A stretch of 64,000 nucleotides of DNA. It comes from Clostridium sp. 1001275B_160808_H3. Its GTDB lineage: Bacteria > Bacillota > Clostridia > Clostridiales > Clostridiaceae. The first letter of the stretch is position 1. The number at the start of each line of letters is the position of its first letter. The stretch lies in NCBI RefSeq assembly GCF_015550425.1, contig NZ_JADNAT010000004.1:124001-188000 (forward strand), given 5' to 3'. Under the pieces are notes generated by a model that did not search any database, was not told the DNA's origin, and saw only the letters and a list, made by a program, of their open reading frames with translations. Below are positions 25,971 through 35,050 of the stretch, piece after piece. The position numbers were made by a program, and so were the translations under genes.

Positions 25971-26996
25971 TTAAACTATATCATCATTATTATTTATGAA
26001 AATAGGAGAGCTAAAAGCAATTTTATTATTTTCCTCAATAACTTTTATTATATACCAATTTTCATGGGGTTCTCTTTTATGCTCATAAAGATACTTAATG
26101 CTACTTAAATTAATATTTTCGATTGTTCTTATTATAGTACCTTTATTAGTTATTATTTGAATTTCTTTTATTTTATATTTGATATCTTCTGTAAATATCA
26201 TAAATCTAAGCTTATCATCAGAAATAGTAATTTCTTCACCCATAAAACTATCATTTATAGTAAAATATAATTTTAAATATCGTGATTCAGTAGAATATGT
26301 CCTTCTTTCCCTAAAAGAAGATATAATATCATTAGTGGAAAGACTATTACATATGCAAACTGTCAAGTTTTCAGAATCACCAAAATTAATTTTATGGTTA
26401 TCTTGACCATTAATAGCACCAAGTTTCCACCCATCATCTAGGAGGCTAAAGTAGTAGCGATCATGCCTTGTATATTTACTAGCAGGATTTCCATTTCCAA
26501 CTTCTATAGATGTTATTAATTTATTTAATACTGAATTATAAGGTAGAGCTTTTATATTTTTATGTGGATGATTTATAGAAATAAATGAATCAGGATTATT
26601 TAGCATCCATAATGCCAAGACTTTTAAATCTCTTACGGCTCCAGTAAAAAAGTTTGAAGAATTCATTATATTCAAATCTCCATAGAGATAGGTCTTACAT
26701 TCAAAACCAACTAGGGGTAAAAAACTATCATATTTCTTTTTTATTTTAGAGGCATAAACCTTAGTTCCTTGGAACTTAGAGTATTTATCATCTTTAATAG
26801 TTATTTCATTAGATAAATAAGAGTTATGATCTGTTATAAACATGAAATCTAGACCAGATCTATAACCGTACTCATAAGCTTCGATGGGAGAACCTTTACC
26901 AGTTGAAAATTCAGTATGACAATGCGGAATACCATAATAAAATTTTATGTTACTTTGATCAAATTCTTTTGATTGTTTATGTTTTTTTCTTCCCAA
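25971..26996 (-). CDS. PHP-domain metal-dependent phosphoesterase
   Basis: 341 residues. PHP motifs are present in order: PHCHTEFSTGKGSP (HXH), FMFITDHNS, LVGFECKTYLYG, SINHPHKN and IEVGNGNPAS, with a late NGQDNHKINFGDSEN. Known PHP enzymes hydrolyse phosphate esters such as histidinol phosphate or 3',5'-nucleotide phosphates; the C-terminal 110 residues look like a beta-rich extension that I cannot name. No signal peptide, so it is probably cytosolic. The start codon at 26996 follows TTGAGGAGC. Single gene; substrate unknown. Confidence 0.82.
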   Translation of the reverse strand: MGRKKHKQSKEFDQSNIKFYYGIPHCHTEFSTGKGSPIEAYEYGYRSGLDFMFITDHNSYLSNEITIKDDKYSKFQGTKVYASKIKKKYDSFLPLVGFECKTYLYGDLNIMNSSNFFTGAVRDLKVLALWMLNNPDSFISINHPHKNIKALPYNSVLNKLITSIEVGNGNPASKYTRHDRYYFSLLDDGWKLGAINGQDNHKINFGDSENLTVCICNSLSTNDIISSFRERRTYSTESRYLKLYFTINDSFMGEEITISDDKLRFMIFTEDIKYKIKEIQIITNKGTIIRTIENINLSSIKYLYEHKREPHENWYIIKVIEENNKIAFSSPIFINNNDDIV

Positions 26997-27121
26997 AATA
27001 AGCTCCTCAATAAATTATTACTTATCTATATATAGTATTGAATAACTATAAATAATGACAACAATATTCAGTAATGATAAAATAACTTTAAGGATTACTT
27101 ACTAGATTGGAGGAAGTAAAA

Positions 27122-27622
27122 ATGATAAAAGAATTTAATGGAATAAAACCTGTAATAGATAAGACTTGCTATATATCTGAGAGTGTTGATATAATAGGAG
27201 AAGTCGTTATTGAGAAGAATGTTAATATTTGGTTTGGAACACGATTAAGAGGTGATATGAACAAAATATATATAGGTGAAAATACCAATATTCAAGAAAA
27301 TTCAGTTGTTCATGTTGATTTTGATTATGAAACTATTATAGGTAAAAATGTAACTGTAGGTCATGGTGCTATAATTCATGGATGTACAATTTCTGAAAAT
27401 GTTTTAGTTGGAATGGGTTCAATAATATTAAATGGAGCTAAAATAGGGAAGAATACTATAATAGGAGCTGGCTCTTTAGTACCTCAAGGTAAAGAATATG
27501 AAGATGGAGTTCTTATTCTTGGAAGTCCAGCAAAGGTTATAAGAAAACTTACAGAAGATGAAATTGAAAATATAAAAAAATCTGCTAATAATTATGTTGA
27601 GTTAAGTAAAAAATACTTATAA
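27122..27622 (+). CDS. Gamma-carbonic anhydrase-like hexapeptide repeat protein
   Basis: 166 residues forming a left-handed beta helix: repeated hexapeptides such as VVIEKNVNIWFGTRLRGD, IGENTNIQENSVVHVD, VGHGAIIHGCTI, VGMGSIILNGAKIG. The metal ligand His residues of the gamma-CA family are recognisable in VHVD, VGHGAIIHG. Close relatives (YrdA, PaaY) are annotated as carbonic anhydrase or acyltransferase; activity is unproven. Start ATG 27122 (GGAGGAAG 8 bases upstream) rather than TTG 27107. It is followed after 14 bases by cvfB. Confidence 0.88.
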   Translation: MIKEFNGIKPVIDKTCYISESVDIIGEVVIEKNVNIWFGTRLRGDMNKIYIGENTNIQENSVVHVDFDYETIIGKNVTVGHGAIIHGCTISENVLVGMGSIILNGAKIGKNTIIGAGSLVPQGKEYEDGVLILGSPAKVIRKLTEDEIENIKKSANNYVELSKKYL

Positions 27623-27636
27623 AATCAGGAGGAAAA

Positions 27637-28479
27637 ATGATTAATATAGGAAAATATAATGTTTTAGAAGTTAAGAGAGAAAAAGAATTTGGATTTTATT
27701 TAGGAGATGAAGGGAAGATAGATGTTTTACTTCCTAAATCTATGACAGAGGATAAACAAATACAAGTAGGAGATAAAATAGAGGTATTTGTATATAGAGA
27801 TTCAAAAGATAGACCAATAGCAACTTTTAAAAAACCTTTGGTTACTGTTGGAGAAGTTGCTTATTTAAAAGTAGTATTCCAAACAGAATTTGGGGCATTT
27901 GTTGATTTTGGGCTAGATAGAGATATTTTTGTTCCAATAAAAGAACAAAGATTCAAATTACATACAGGAAGCAAATATTTATTTTACATATATGTAGATA
28001 AAACAGGAAGACTTGCAGCAACTACAGATGTAGAAAATTACTTATTAAATGCACAAGAAGAAGAAAAAGAATTTAAAGTTGGAGACGAGGTTATAGCTCA
28101 AGTATACTCTAAGAGTGAAGGTGGAACTGTCCATGTGGCTATAGATTCAAAGTATAAAGGTATAGTATTACCAAATGAATATTATACTGAAATTTATCCG
28201 GGAACTGAAATGAAGTTAAGGATAAAAAGAATATATGAAGATGGAATTATAGGTTTAACTCCAAGAAAAACAAGATTAAATGAAAGAGAACAAATTCAAG
28301 AAGATATACTTAAATATTTAAATAAAAATGGTGGTTTTATGCCATTTAATGATAAATCAAATCCAGAAGATATCAAGGCTACTTTTAATACAAGTAAAAA
28401 TTACTTTAAGATGGCTTTAGGTGGTCTGATGAAGAGTGGAAAAATAGTTCAAGAAAAAGAAGGAACAAGATTAAAATAA
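27637..28479 (+). CDS. cvfB: S1-domain RNA-binding protein CvfB
   Basis: 280 residues with S1-like domains and a C-terminal winged helix (from about residue 225; KYLNKNGGFMPFNDKSNPED). N-terminal MINIGKYNVLEVKREKEFGF and VLLPKSMTED, and VAYLKVVFQTEFGAFVDFGL, are the features of CvfB/YitL, first described as a virulence-related post-transcriptional regulator in Staphylococcus. ATG with CAGGAGG upstream. Likely co-transcribed with the hexapeptide protein. Ends at a terminator. Confidence 0.9.
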   Translation: MINIGKYNVLEVKREKEFGFYLGDEGKIDVLLPKSMTEDKQIQVGDKIEVFVYRDSKDRPIATFKKPLVTVGEVAYLKVVFQTEFGAFVDFGLDRDIFVPIKEQRFKLHTGSKYLFYIYVDKTGRLAATTDVENYLLNAQEEEKEFKVGDEVIAQVYSKSEGGTVHVAIDSKYKGIVLPNEYYTEIYPGTEMKLRIKRIYEDGIIGLTPRKTRLNEREQIQEDILKYLNKNGGFMPFNDKSNPEDIKATFNTSKNYFKMALGGLMKSGKIVQEKEGTRLK

Positions 28480-28485
28480 TTTTTA

Positions 28486-28514
28486 AAAGAGACAGTTTGT
28501 ACTGTCTTTTTTTT
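28486..28514 (+). terminator. Terminator after cvfB
   Basis: GACAG and CTGTC around TTTGTA, flanked by an A run and T8. The following 240 bases hold only a weak 36-codon hydrophobic reading frame (28549-28659). Confidence 0.8.
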
Positions 28515-28757
28515 ATAGGCTGATTTATCAGGAAAAAATATATACAAAATGAAAAAGATATTAAATGGATTTCTGAGACTGCGCCTTCTACGAATAATTA
28601 TTTATCTTATGTTTATTATAACGTCTATAATAGTGAGTAGTATAAAAATAAAGAAATAAGAACTAAATAAAATATATGCTAAAGTTAAAAATAATAAGAA
28701 TAGGTAGTTTTTAAAGTGTTAATACTAGTAATGTATATAAAAAGGAGCTAGATTTTA

Positions 28758-29096
28758 ATGACTAAGAAAAATAAAAATATAGATATAATAATTTCGGTAT
28801 TTATAATATATAATTGCTTTTTAGCTATTTTTTCAAATATTATTAGTACTAATTTTAAATATGAAAATTTTATTATGCTTGGAGTTATATATTTAACTTC
28901 TTTAATAACTTATTTTATAACTATAGAAAGTTCAATTATATTTATTATCTTCATAGATTTTATTTATTCAAGCATAATTTTATACAGACATTTAGTAAAA
29001 TTAGAAGAATTACAATTAGGTACCTTTTATTGGATATTAATAATTCCAATTACAACTATTATTATATATAATTTAAGAAAAATAATTAAAAGTTAG
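28758..29096 (+). CDS. Integral membrane protein of unknown function
   Basis: 112 residues, almost entirely hydrophobic, with about four membrane helices and no charged catalytic pattern. Lys-rich ends (MTKKNKN at the start, RKIIKS at the end) fit a cytoplasmic N- and C-terminus. ATG with AAAGGAG about 11 bases upstream. I recognise no family. It may share a transcript with nothing: a promoter for the next operon lies just downstream. Confidence 0.65.
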   Translation: MTKKNKNIDIIISVFIIYNCFLAIFSNIISTNFKYENFIMLGVIYLTSLITYFITIESSIIFIIFIDFIYSSIILYRHLVKLEELQLGTFYWILIIPITTIIIYNLRKIIKS

Positions 29097-29138
29097 CAAT
29101 AAAAATGCAGTAATAGAAATAAATTATTGTATTTTTTA

Positions 29139-29173
29139 TTGACTTTATTACTTTACTGTGATAAAGTAATAAA
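29139..29173 (+). promoter_or_regulatory. Promoter with embedded palindrome before the amino acid ABC operon
   Basis: TTGACT (29139-29144) and TAAAGT (29162-29167), 17 bases apart. A perfect inverted repeat TTTATTACTTTA / TAAAGTAATAAA (29144-29155 and 29162-29173, 6-base loop) covers the spacer and the -10. Such a placement suggests an operator for a repressor; I cannot name it. Confidence 0.55.
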
Positions 29174-29211
29174 TAAATAAAGAGATAAGCAAAATAAAGG
29201 GGGATTTAATC

Positions 29212-30015
29212 ATGAAAATATTAAAAAGATTATTAATTAGTTCATTATTAGGAGTAATGGCATTAGCATTAGTATCTTGCGGAGAAAAGAAAGTTGAAAA
29301 TTCTATGGATAAAGAAGAATTAGTATTGGGGTTTGATGATACTTTTGTTCCAATGGGATTTAAGGACGATAATGGTGAATATACAGGATTTGATATAGAA
29401 CTTGCAAAAGAAATTAGTAAAAAATTAAATAAAAAAATTATATTTCAACCTATAGATTGGAGTATGAAAGAAACAGAACTTAACAATGGCAATATAGATT
29501 TTATTTGGAATGGATATAGTGTAACTGAAGAAAGAAAAGAAAAGGTTGCATTTTCAAAAGAATATTTAAATAATAGACAAGTTATTATAACATTAGCTAA
29601 TTCAAAAATTAATTCAAAGAAAGACTTAAAAAATGCAGTAGTTGCTGCACAAAATCAATCAAGTGCAGTAGATGCAATAGAATCTGATGGGGAGGATATA
29701 GTTAATAGCTTTAAAGATGGAAAAATAGTTACATTTGAAACTAATAATGAAGCTTTGATGGACTTAGAGGCAGGTAGAGTAGATGCAGTTGTTGCCGATG
29801 AAATATTAGCTAAGTATTATATAAATCAAAGAGGTGCTGAAAAGTATAAGGTTTTAAAAGAAGACTTTGGTAAAGAATCATATGCAGTAGGAATGAGAAA
29901 AGATGATAATGAATTAGTTGAAGCCTTTAATAATGCTTTTGATGAACTAGTAAATGAAGGTAAAGCTGGAGATATATCAGAAAAATGGTTTGGAGAAGAT
30001 ATAATAGCTAAATAA
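29212..30015 (+). CDS. Polar amino acid ABC transporter substrate-binding lipoprotein
   Basis: 267 residues. Signal peptide with lipobox ALVSCG (Cys23), then a family 3 solute-binding protein: LVLGFDDTFVPMGFKDDNGE, FDIELAKEISKKLNKKI, VADEILAKYYINQRG and SEKWFGEDI. Binds an amino acid outside the membrane; specificity (for example cystine, glutamine or arginine) cannot be read safely. GGGGG before ATG. First gene of a three-gene operon with permease and ATPase. Confidence 0.92.
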   Translation: MKILKRLLISSLLGVMALALVSCGEKKVENSMDKEELVLGFDDTFVPMGFKDDNGEYTGFDIELAKEISKKLNKKIIFQPIDWSMKETELNNGNIDFIWNGYSVTEERKEKVAFSKEYLNNRQVIITLANSKINSKKDLKNAVVAAQNQSSAVDAIESDGEDIVNSFKDGKIVTFETNNEALMDLEAGRVDAVVADEILAKYYINQRGAEKYKVLKEDFGKESYAVGMRKDDNELVEAFNNAFDELVNEGKAGDISEKWFGEDIIAK

Positions 30016-30056
30016 ACTTATAAATAACTAAATTAATTTAAGACGAGGTGTTTTCT

Positions 30057-30707
30057 TTGGAATTAATGAACGAAATAATAGCTTTTATTCCACAAGTTTT
30101 AGAAGGATTAAAAGTTACAATAGAAATATTTATAATTACTTTGATTTTATCTATACCATTAGGTGCCATAATTGCACTTGGAAGAATATCTAAAATAAAG
30201 ATATTAAAATCAATAACAGGAATATATGTATTAATTTTAAGAGGAACACCTCTTTTATTACAAATTCTATTTATATTTTTTGGATTACCATTAATAAATA
30301 TAAGCATTCCAAGATTTCCAGCAGCAATATTAGCAATGGTATTAAATTATGGAGCATATTTTGGAGAGATATTTAGGGCAGGAATTATATCTATAGATAA
30401 AGGACAATTTGAGGGGGCAGAGGTATTAGGATTAAGCAAAAAAGATACTTTCTTTAGAATTATAATGCCACAAGCATTAAAAAGAATATTTCCACCAGTT
30501 GCAAATGAAATTGTTACTCTAGTTAAAGATACAGCTTTAGTTTATGTTGTAGGGTTAGATGAATTATTAAAAATAGCAAAGATAGCTTCAAATAGACTTT
30601 CATCTATAATGCCATTTGTAGTAATAGCAGTTGTGTATCTAGTATTTAATGGGATAATAACAAAAGTGTTAGAGAGTATTGAAAAAAGATTTAGTTACTA
30701 TCAGTAG
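30057..30707 (+). CDS. Polar amino acid ABC transporter permease
   Basis: About 216 residues, HisM/HisQ-type permease with RGTPLLLQILFIFFG and the EAA-like loop EGAEVLGLSKKDTFFRIIMPQA. Five membrane helices. The start is best placed at TTG 30057, with GAGG 8 bases upstream; GTG 30048 overlaps that site. It lies 41 bases after the binding protein and 12 before the ATPase. Confidence 0.92.
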   Translation: MELMNEIIAFIPQVLEGLKVTIEIFIITLILSIPLGAIIALGRISKIKILKSITGIYVLILRGTPLLLQILFIFFGLPLINISIPRFPAAILAMVLNYGAYFGEIFRAGIISIDKGQFEGAEVLGLSKKDTFFRIIMPQALKRIFPPVANEIVTLVKDTALVYVVGLDELLKIAKIASNRLSSIMPFVVIAVVYLVFNGIITKVLESIEKRFSYYQ

Positions 30708-30719
30708 GAGGGATTGCTA

Positions 30720-31397
30720 ATGCTAAAAATTCAAGGATTAAGGAAGAACTTTGGTAAATCAGAAGTTTTAAAAGGAATAGATTTAGAAGTAAAAAATGGA
30801 GAAATAGCAGTTATAGTTGGACCTTCAGGTGGTGGTAAAACAACTTTGTTAAGGTGTGTAAATGGATTAGAGTTTTGTGATGAAGGGACTATAGAAATAG
30901 ATAATAAATTTTTATGTAAAGAAGGGGACTATAAAGAAAAGCAAGAATTTAATGAAGCACGAAGAGAAATTGGTTTAGTATTTCAAAACTTTAATCTATT
31001 TCCACATATGAGTGTATTAGAAAATTTAATTGAAGCACCAAAAAGAGTTTTAGGAGAATCAGATGAATTAGCAAGGAAAAATGCAGCAGAAGTTTTAGGG
31101 TTTTTAGGACTAAAAGACAAATTAGACAGCTATCCATATGAATTATCAGGCGGACAAAAGCAAAGAGTTGCAATAGGAAGAGCATTGGCACTCAATCCAA
31201 AGTTAATGTGTTTTGATGAACCTACTTCTGCATTAGATCCAGGGCTAACTGTTGAAGTAGCAAGCTTAATAAGAAGCCTTGCAAAAGAAGGGATGAGTAT
31301 GCTTATAATAACACATGACATGGCTTTTGCAGAAAAAGTAGCAGATAAAATTTATTCAATGGATAATGGAAAGCTTAAAGAAGGAAACATATTTTAA
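30720..31397 (+). CDS. Polar amino acid ABC transporter ATP-binding protein
   Basis: 225 residues, GlnQ-type ATPase: Walker A GPSGGGKTT, LSGGQKQRVAIGRALAL, FDEPTSALDPG, ITHDMAFAEKV. Start ATG 30720 with AGGAGG 8 bases upstream (TTG 30714 would be too close). Last gene of the operon; a palindromic element begins just after its stop. Confidence 0.94.
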   Translation: MLKIQGLRKNFGKSEVLKGIDLEVKNGEIAVIVGPSGGGKTTLLRCVNGLEFCDEGTIEIDNKFLCKEGDYKEKQEFNEARREIGLVFQNFNLFPHMSVLENLIEAPKRVLGESDELARKNAAEVLGFLGLKDKLDSYPYELSGGQKQRVAIGRALALNPKLMCFDEPTSALDPGLTVEVASLIRSLAKEGMSMLIITHDMAFAEKVADKIYSMDNGKLKEGNIF

Positions 31398-31405
31398 TGG
31401 ATAAT

Positions 31406-31594
31406 GGACAAGGGATAATTGATAATTAATGAAAGAATGAAAGAATTAAAAAATGAAAGAATTGTGGAATAAACTTCTCAGAAGTTTAGAAAAATTTATT
31501 TTCTTAATTTAGCATGCTAAATTATTTCCTTAATTCTTTCATTTTATATTTAATACTAAAGTATCAAATTAAATATTAAGTTTTTAATTCTAAA
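31406..31594. repeat. Palindromic intergenic element, copy A
   Basis: Between convergent genes. It holds nested inverted repeats: AATGAAAGAATTAA (31436-31449) with TTAATTCTTTCATT (31530-31543), AAACTTCTCAGAAGTTT (31471-31487) and AATTTAGCATGCTAAATT (31506-31523). About 140 bases match copy C (41250-41395) read on the opposite strand at roughly 80 percent by eye, including AATTTAGC-ATGCTAAATTA and TTCCTTAATTCTTTCATTTT. No open reading frame. Probably transcribed hairpins or a MITE-like element; it may also act as terminator for both genes. Confidence 0.8.
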
Positions 31595-34219
31595 TTATTT
31601 TTTTCTTTCATTCATTCTAAAGAATATTTTTATTATTTCATTTATAACAAATGGAATTAAAGATATTAATATTACTATTCCCCAATCCTTAAAGGCTAAT
31701 CTATAAACCTTAAAGACTGATGCAGTAAATGGTATAGTTATTATAGCAAATTGTAATAAGATACCAAATACTATTGATCCAATTAACCATTTGTTTTTAA
31801 ACACTCCAACTTGGAATAGGGATTTGGTTTCATTTCTCATTGCTAAGGAATAGAATAATTGTGAAACACTAAGTACAACAAATGCCATAGTTTGAGCATG
31901 TCTTAGTGAATCTGGATATAAATATTCTCCAAGTACAAAGGCAAATAGTGTAGTTGCACCTATTAAAATACCATTTAATATTAATAATTTACCCATTTTT
32001 CCTGCAAATAAGCTTTCTTTTGGATTTCTTGGTGGAAGATCCATAACTCCCTTATCTCCAGGATCAACACCAAGAGAAAGAGCAGGAAAGCTATCAGTAA
32101 TTAAATTCACCCAAAGAATGTGTATTGGTAGTAGTGGTGCAGCCCAATTTAATAATATAGCTACAAATAAGGCAACAATTTCACCTAAGTTACAACTTAA
32201 TAAGAATAAGATGGATTTCTTTATATTATTAAAGATATTCCTACCTTCTTCTACAGCACTAACTATAGTTGTAAAATTATCATCAGTTAATACCATATCT
32301 GCAGCTCCTTTTGCTACATCTGTTCCTGTAATACCCATAGCAACTCCTATATCAGCTGCTTTTAATGATGGGGCATCATTAACGCCATCACCAGTCATAG
32401 ACACAATGTTACCATGAGCTTTAAAGGCTTTAACAATTTTAACTTTATGCTCAGGTGATACACGGGCAAAAACTCTATAATTATTAACTATTTTAGTAAA
32501 CTCTTCATCTGAATAAGTATCTATTTCACTACCAGACATAGCTTCTGAAATATCGCTTGCAATTCCAAGCTCTTTAGCAATAGCTACAGCAGTATTTTTA
32601 TGGTCACCAGTTATCATTATCGTTCTAATTCCTGCATTTTTACTCTTTTGAATTGAACCTTTGACTTCTTCTCTTGGAGGGTCTATCATGCCCATAAGGC
32701 CAACAAAAATTAAGTCTTGTTCAAGTTCATCGATAGAAACATGTTCATTATCTATAACTTTATATCCTAATGCTAAAACTCTCAATGCATCATCAGACAT
32801 TAAATTTGAAGCATCTAGAACTTTTTCCTTTTCTTCTTTGGTAAACTCTTTAATTTCTCCATTGATTAATATTTTATTTGATATTTTTAAAATACTATCT
32901 ATAGCACCTTTAGTAAAAACATTAAATTTTTTATCATAAGCATTTACAGTGGTCATAAGTTTTCTGTCAGAATCAAATGGAATTTCATTTACTCTTCTAT
33001 GGATATTATTAAGTTCTTCCTTAAATATGTTAATCTTATTACCTACATCAATTAATGCAACTTCTGTAGGATCACCAGTTTGAACTCCATCTTTTGAGGT
33101 GGCATCATTACATAAAATCATACCATCAATTAGTAATTTACTTTCATTATTTTTTATATCTATTTCTTCAAGTGGTTTAGTATTTCCATTAACATAGAAC
33201 TTTTTTACTGTCATTCTATTAATAGTTAAAGTACCAGTTTTATCTGAACAAATTATATTAACAGAGCCTAAGGTTTCTACTGAAGGAAGCTTTCTAATAA
33301 TAGCATTTTCCTTTATCATTCTTTGAACTCCAAGAGCTAGAACTATTGCTACTATAGCTGGTAAGCCTTCAGGAATAGCTGCAACAGCTAAACTAATAGA
33401 AGTCATAAACATTTCTAAAAAATCTCTTCCTTGGAACATGGAGACTATAAACATAATTATGGAAATTCCAACAGCAGCAAATCCAAGAATCTTACCTAAT
33501 TGAGCTAATTTCTTTTGAAGAGGGGTAGTGTTTTCGTCTTCTTCATCTAGCATTTTAGCAATCTTACCTATTTGAGTATCCATTGCTGTAGCTATTACTA
33601 TACCTGTTCCTCTACCATAGGTTGCTAGGGTAGACATGAATGCCATGTTATGCTGATCTCCAATAGGAACATCTTTTTCTTCTTCTATGATATTTGAGTT
33701 TTTTTCAGCAGGAACAGATTCACCTGTAAAAGCAGATTCTTCAATTTTTAAGTTAGCAGATTCAATTAGTCTTAAATCAGCTGGAATATATCTTCCTGCA
33801 TCTATTATTACTATATCACCAACAACGACTTCTTCGGATGGAATTTCAATAATTGATCCATCCCTTTTAACAAGAGCTTTGGGAGTTGACATATTTTTCA
33901 GTGCTTCTAGAGCTTTTTCAGCTTTAGACTCTTGGATGACTCCAATGATTGCATTAACAAATATTACTATTAAAATAATGATTGCATCGCTTACTTCACC
34001 TACAATTGCTGATATTATTGCCGCAACTATTAAAATATAAATCATAGCATCATTAATTTGAGATAAAAAAAGCTGAAAAGTTGATTTTTTCTTTTTCCCT
34101 TGAAGTTTATTTAGACCATTTTTTTCTAACCTTGCTTTTGCTTCACTTGAGGAAAGTCCATTAATTACATTTGATGATAACTCTTTAACTATTTCCTCAG
34201 GACTTTTATTAAACCACAT
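31595..34219 (-). CDS. Calcium-transporting P-type ATPase (P2 type)
   Basis: 874 residues. Exports a cation, most likely Ca2+, at the expense of ATP. Features in order: N-terminal NKSPEEIVKELSSN, TGESVPAEK (actuator), PEGLPAIVAIVLALG (ion site), phosphorylation motif CSDKTGTLT, GMIDPPR, TGDGVNDAPSLK, then the C-terminal cation domain with NLITDSFPALSLG. The PEGLP and NDAPSLK forms are typical of PMCA/SERCA-like bacterial pumps. Start ATG 34219 (MWFNKSPE) with GGAGG 7 bases upstream; a longer ATG-less extension to 34279 is unlikely. Single gene, converging on the amino acid ABC operon. Confidence 0.93.
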   Translation of the reverse strand: MWFNKSPEEIVKELSSNVINGLSSSEAKARLEKNGLNKLQGKKKKSTFQLFLSQINDAMIYILIVAAIISAIVGEVSDAIIILIVIFVNAIIGVIQESKAEKALEALKNMSTPKALVKRDGSIIEIPSEEVVVGDIVIIDAGRYIPADLRLIESANLKIEESAFTGESVPAEKNSNIIEEEKDVPIGDQHNMAFMSTLATYGRGTGIVIATAMDTQIGKIAKMLDEEDENTTPLQKKLAQLGKILGFAAVGISIIMFIVSMFQGRDFLEMFMTSISLAVAAIPEGLPAIVAIVLALGVQRMIKENAIIRKLPSVETLGSVNIICSDKTGTLTINRMTVKKFYVNGNTKPLEEIDIKNNESKLLIDGMILCNDATSKDGVQTGDPTEVALIDVGNKINIFKEELNNIHRRVNEIPFDSDRKLMTTVNAYDKKFNVFTKGAIDSILKISNKILINGEIKEFTKEEKEKVLDASNLMSDDALRVLALGYKVIDNEHVSIDELEQDLIFVGLMGMIDPPREEVKGSIQKSKNAGIRTIMITGDHKNTAVAIAKELGIASDISEAMSGSEIDTYSDEEFTKIVNNYRVFARVSPEHKVKIVKAFKAHGNIVSMTGDGVNDAPSLKAADIGVAMGITGTDVAKGAADMVLTDDNFTTIVSAVEEGRNIFNNIKKSILFLLSCNLGEIVALFVAILLNWAAPLLPIHILWVNLITDSFPALSLGVDPGDKGVMDLPPRNPKESLFAGKMGKLLILNGILIGATTLFAFVLGEYLYPDSLRHAQTMAFVVLSVSQLFYSLAMRNETKSLFQVGVFKNKWLIGSIVFGILLQFAIITIPFTASVFKVYRLAFKDWGIVILISLIPFVINEIIKIFFRMNERKK

Positions 34220-34465
34220 TAAAATACCTCCAAACTTTCTAATATTTGTAAAATTAAACTTTTTATATAAGTATAGCATATTTACTTTTATTAATATTAA
34301 TACATGGAAAAAAAAGTGAGAAAAGATATTTTTTAATGATATAATATATATGTTTTAATTAATAATTTATGTAATTATATTAAATTTGAAGTAAAGGGCT
34401 AATATATATATATTTAATCTAAATAGAAAACTTAAACTATATATTATAAAAAAAAGGTGGGTATT

Positions 34466-34888
34466 ATGGAAATTAGTAGAATAAATAGGAAGAGTCCAAT
34501 TAAGCAAGATAAGAGAGTTGTCTCTGAAAAAAAAGATTTTTCACAAAGTTTTAATCAGGCTAGAGAAAGAAAGTCTGAAGAGCAATTGAATCAAATGATT
34601 GAAGAAATACATAAAAAAGGTAATAGATTAGTAATTACTAAAACATATGGTGATGTTATAGCTTATAAGAAAATAATAAAAGAATATTTAGAGTCTATTT
34701 TAAAGTTTATGTATGATACCAAAAAGGATATAAGCTTTTGGCAAACACAATATTTTATAACAGTAGATACCATAGATCAAAAGCTTGAAGAGCTTACTAA
34801 ATCACTTTTAGTGGGGGAAGAAGATAATTTAAATATAGCTGCTTCAATTGATGAAATTCAAGGATTAATAGTTGATATATATAGATAG
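34466..34888 (+). CDS. YaaR family protein (DUF327)
   Basis: 140 residues. Conserved stretch VITKTYGDVIAYKKIIKEYL, FWQTQYFITVDTIDQKLEEL and the C-terminal SIDEIQGLIVDIYR mark the YaaR family, usually found among sporulation/cell-division neighbours in Bacillus; function unknown. No membrane segment. Start ATG 34466; AAAGGTGG precedes it and overlaps the GTG at 34457. Confidence 0.85.
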   Translation: MEISRINRKSPIKQDKRVVSEKKDFSQSFNQARERKSEEQLNQMIEEIHKKGNRLVITKTYGDVIAYKKIIKEYLESILKFMYDTKKDISFWQTQYFITVDTIDQKLEELTKSLLVGEEDNLNIAASIDEIQGLIVDIYR

Positions 34889-35050
34889 AAATAATTAAAA
34901 ATAACTATACTTATAAATTAATATGCATTTAATTTGTTTAATAAATAGATAAATTATCTCGAAATAATAAAGATTCCTTGAAAATTATTATCAATAAGTC
35001 TATTATTAAATAATAACAAAATAAAATGTACTAATAAAAGGAGGTTAGTT

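Noticed and set aside
31406..31594. Insertion sequence at element A
   Set aside because: No transposase frame and under 200 bases; at most a non-autonomous element.
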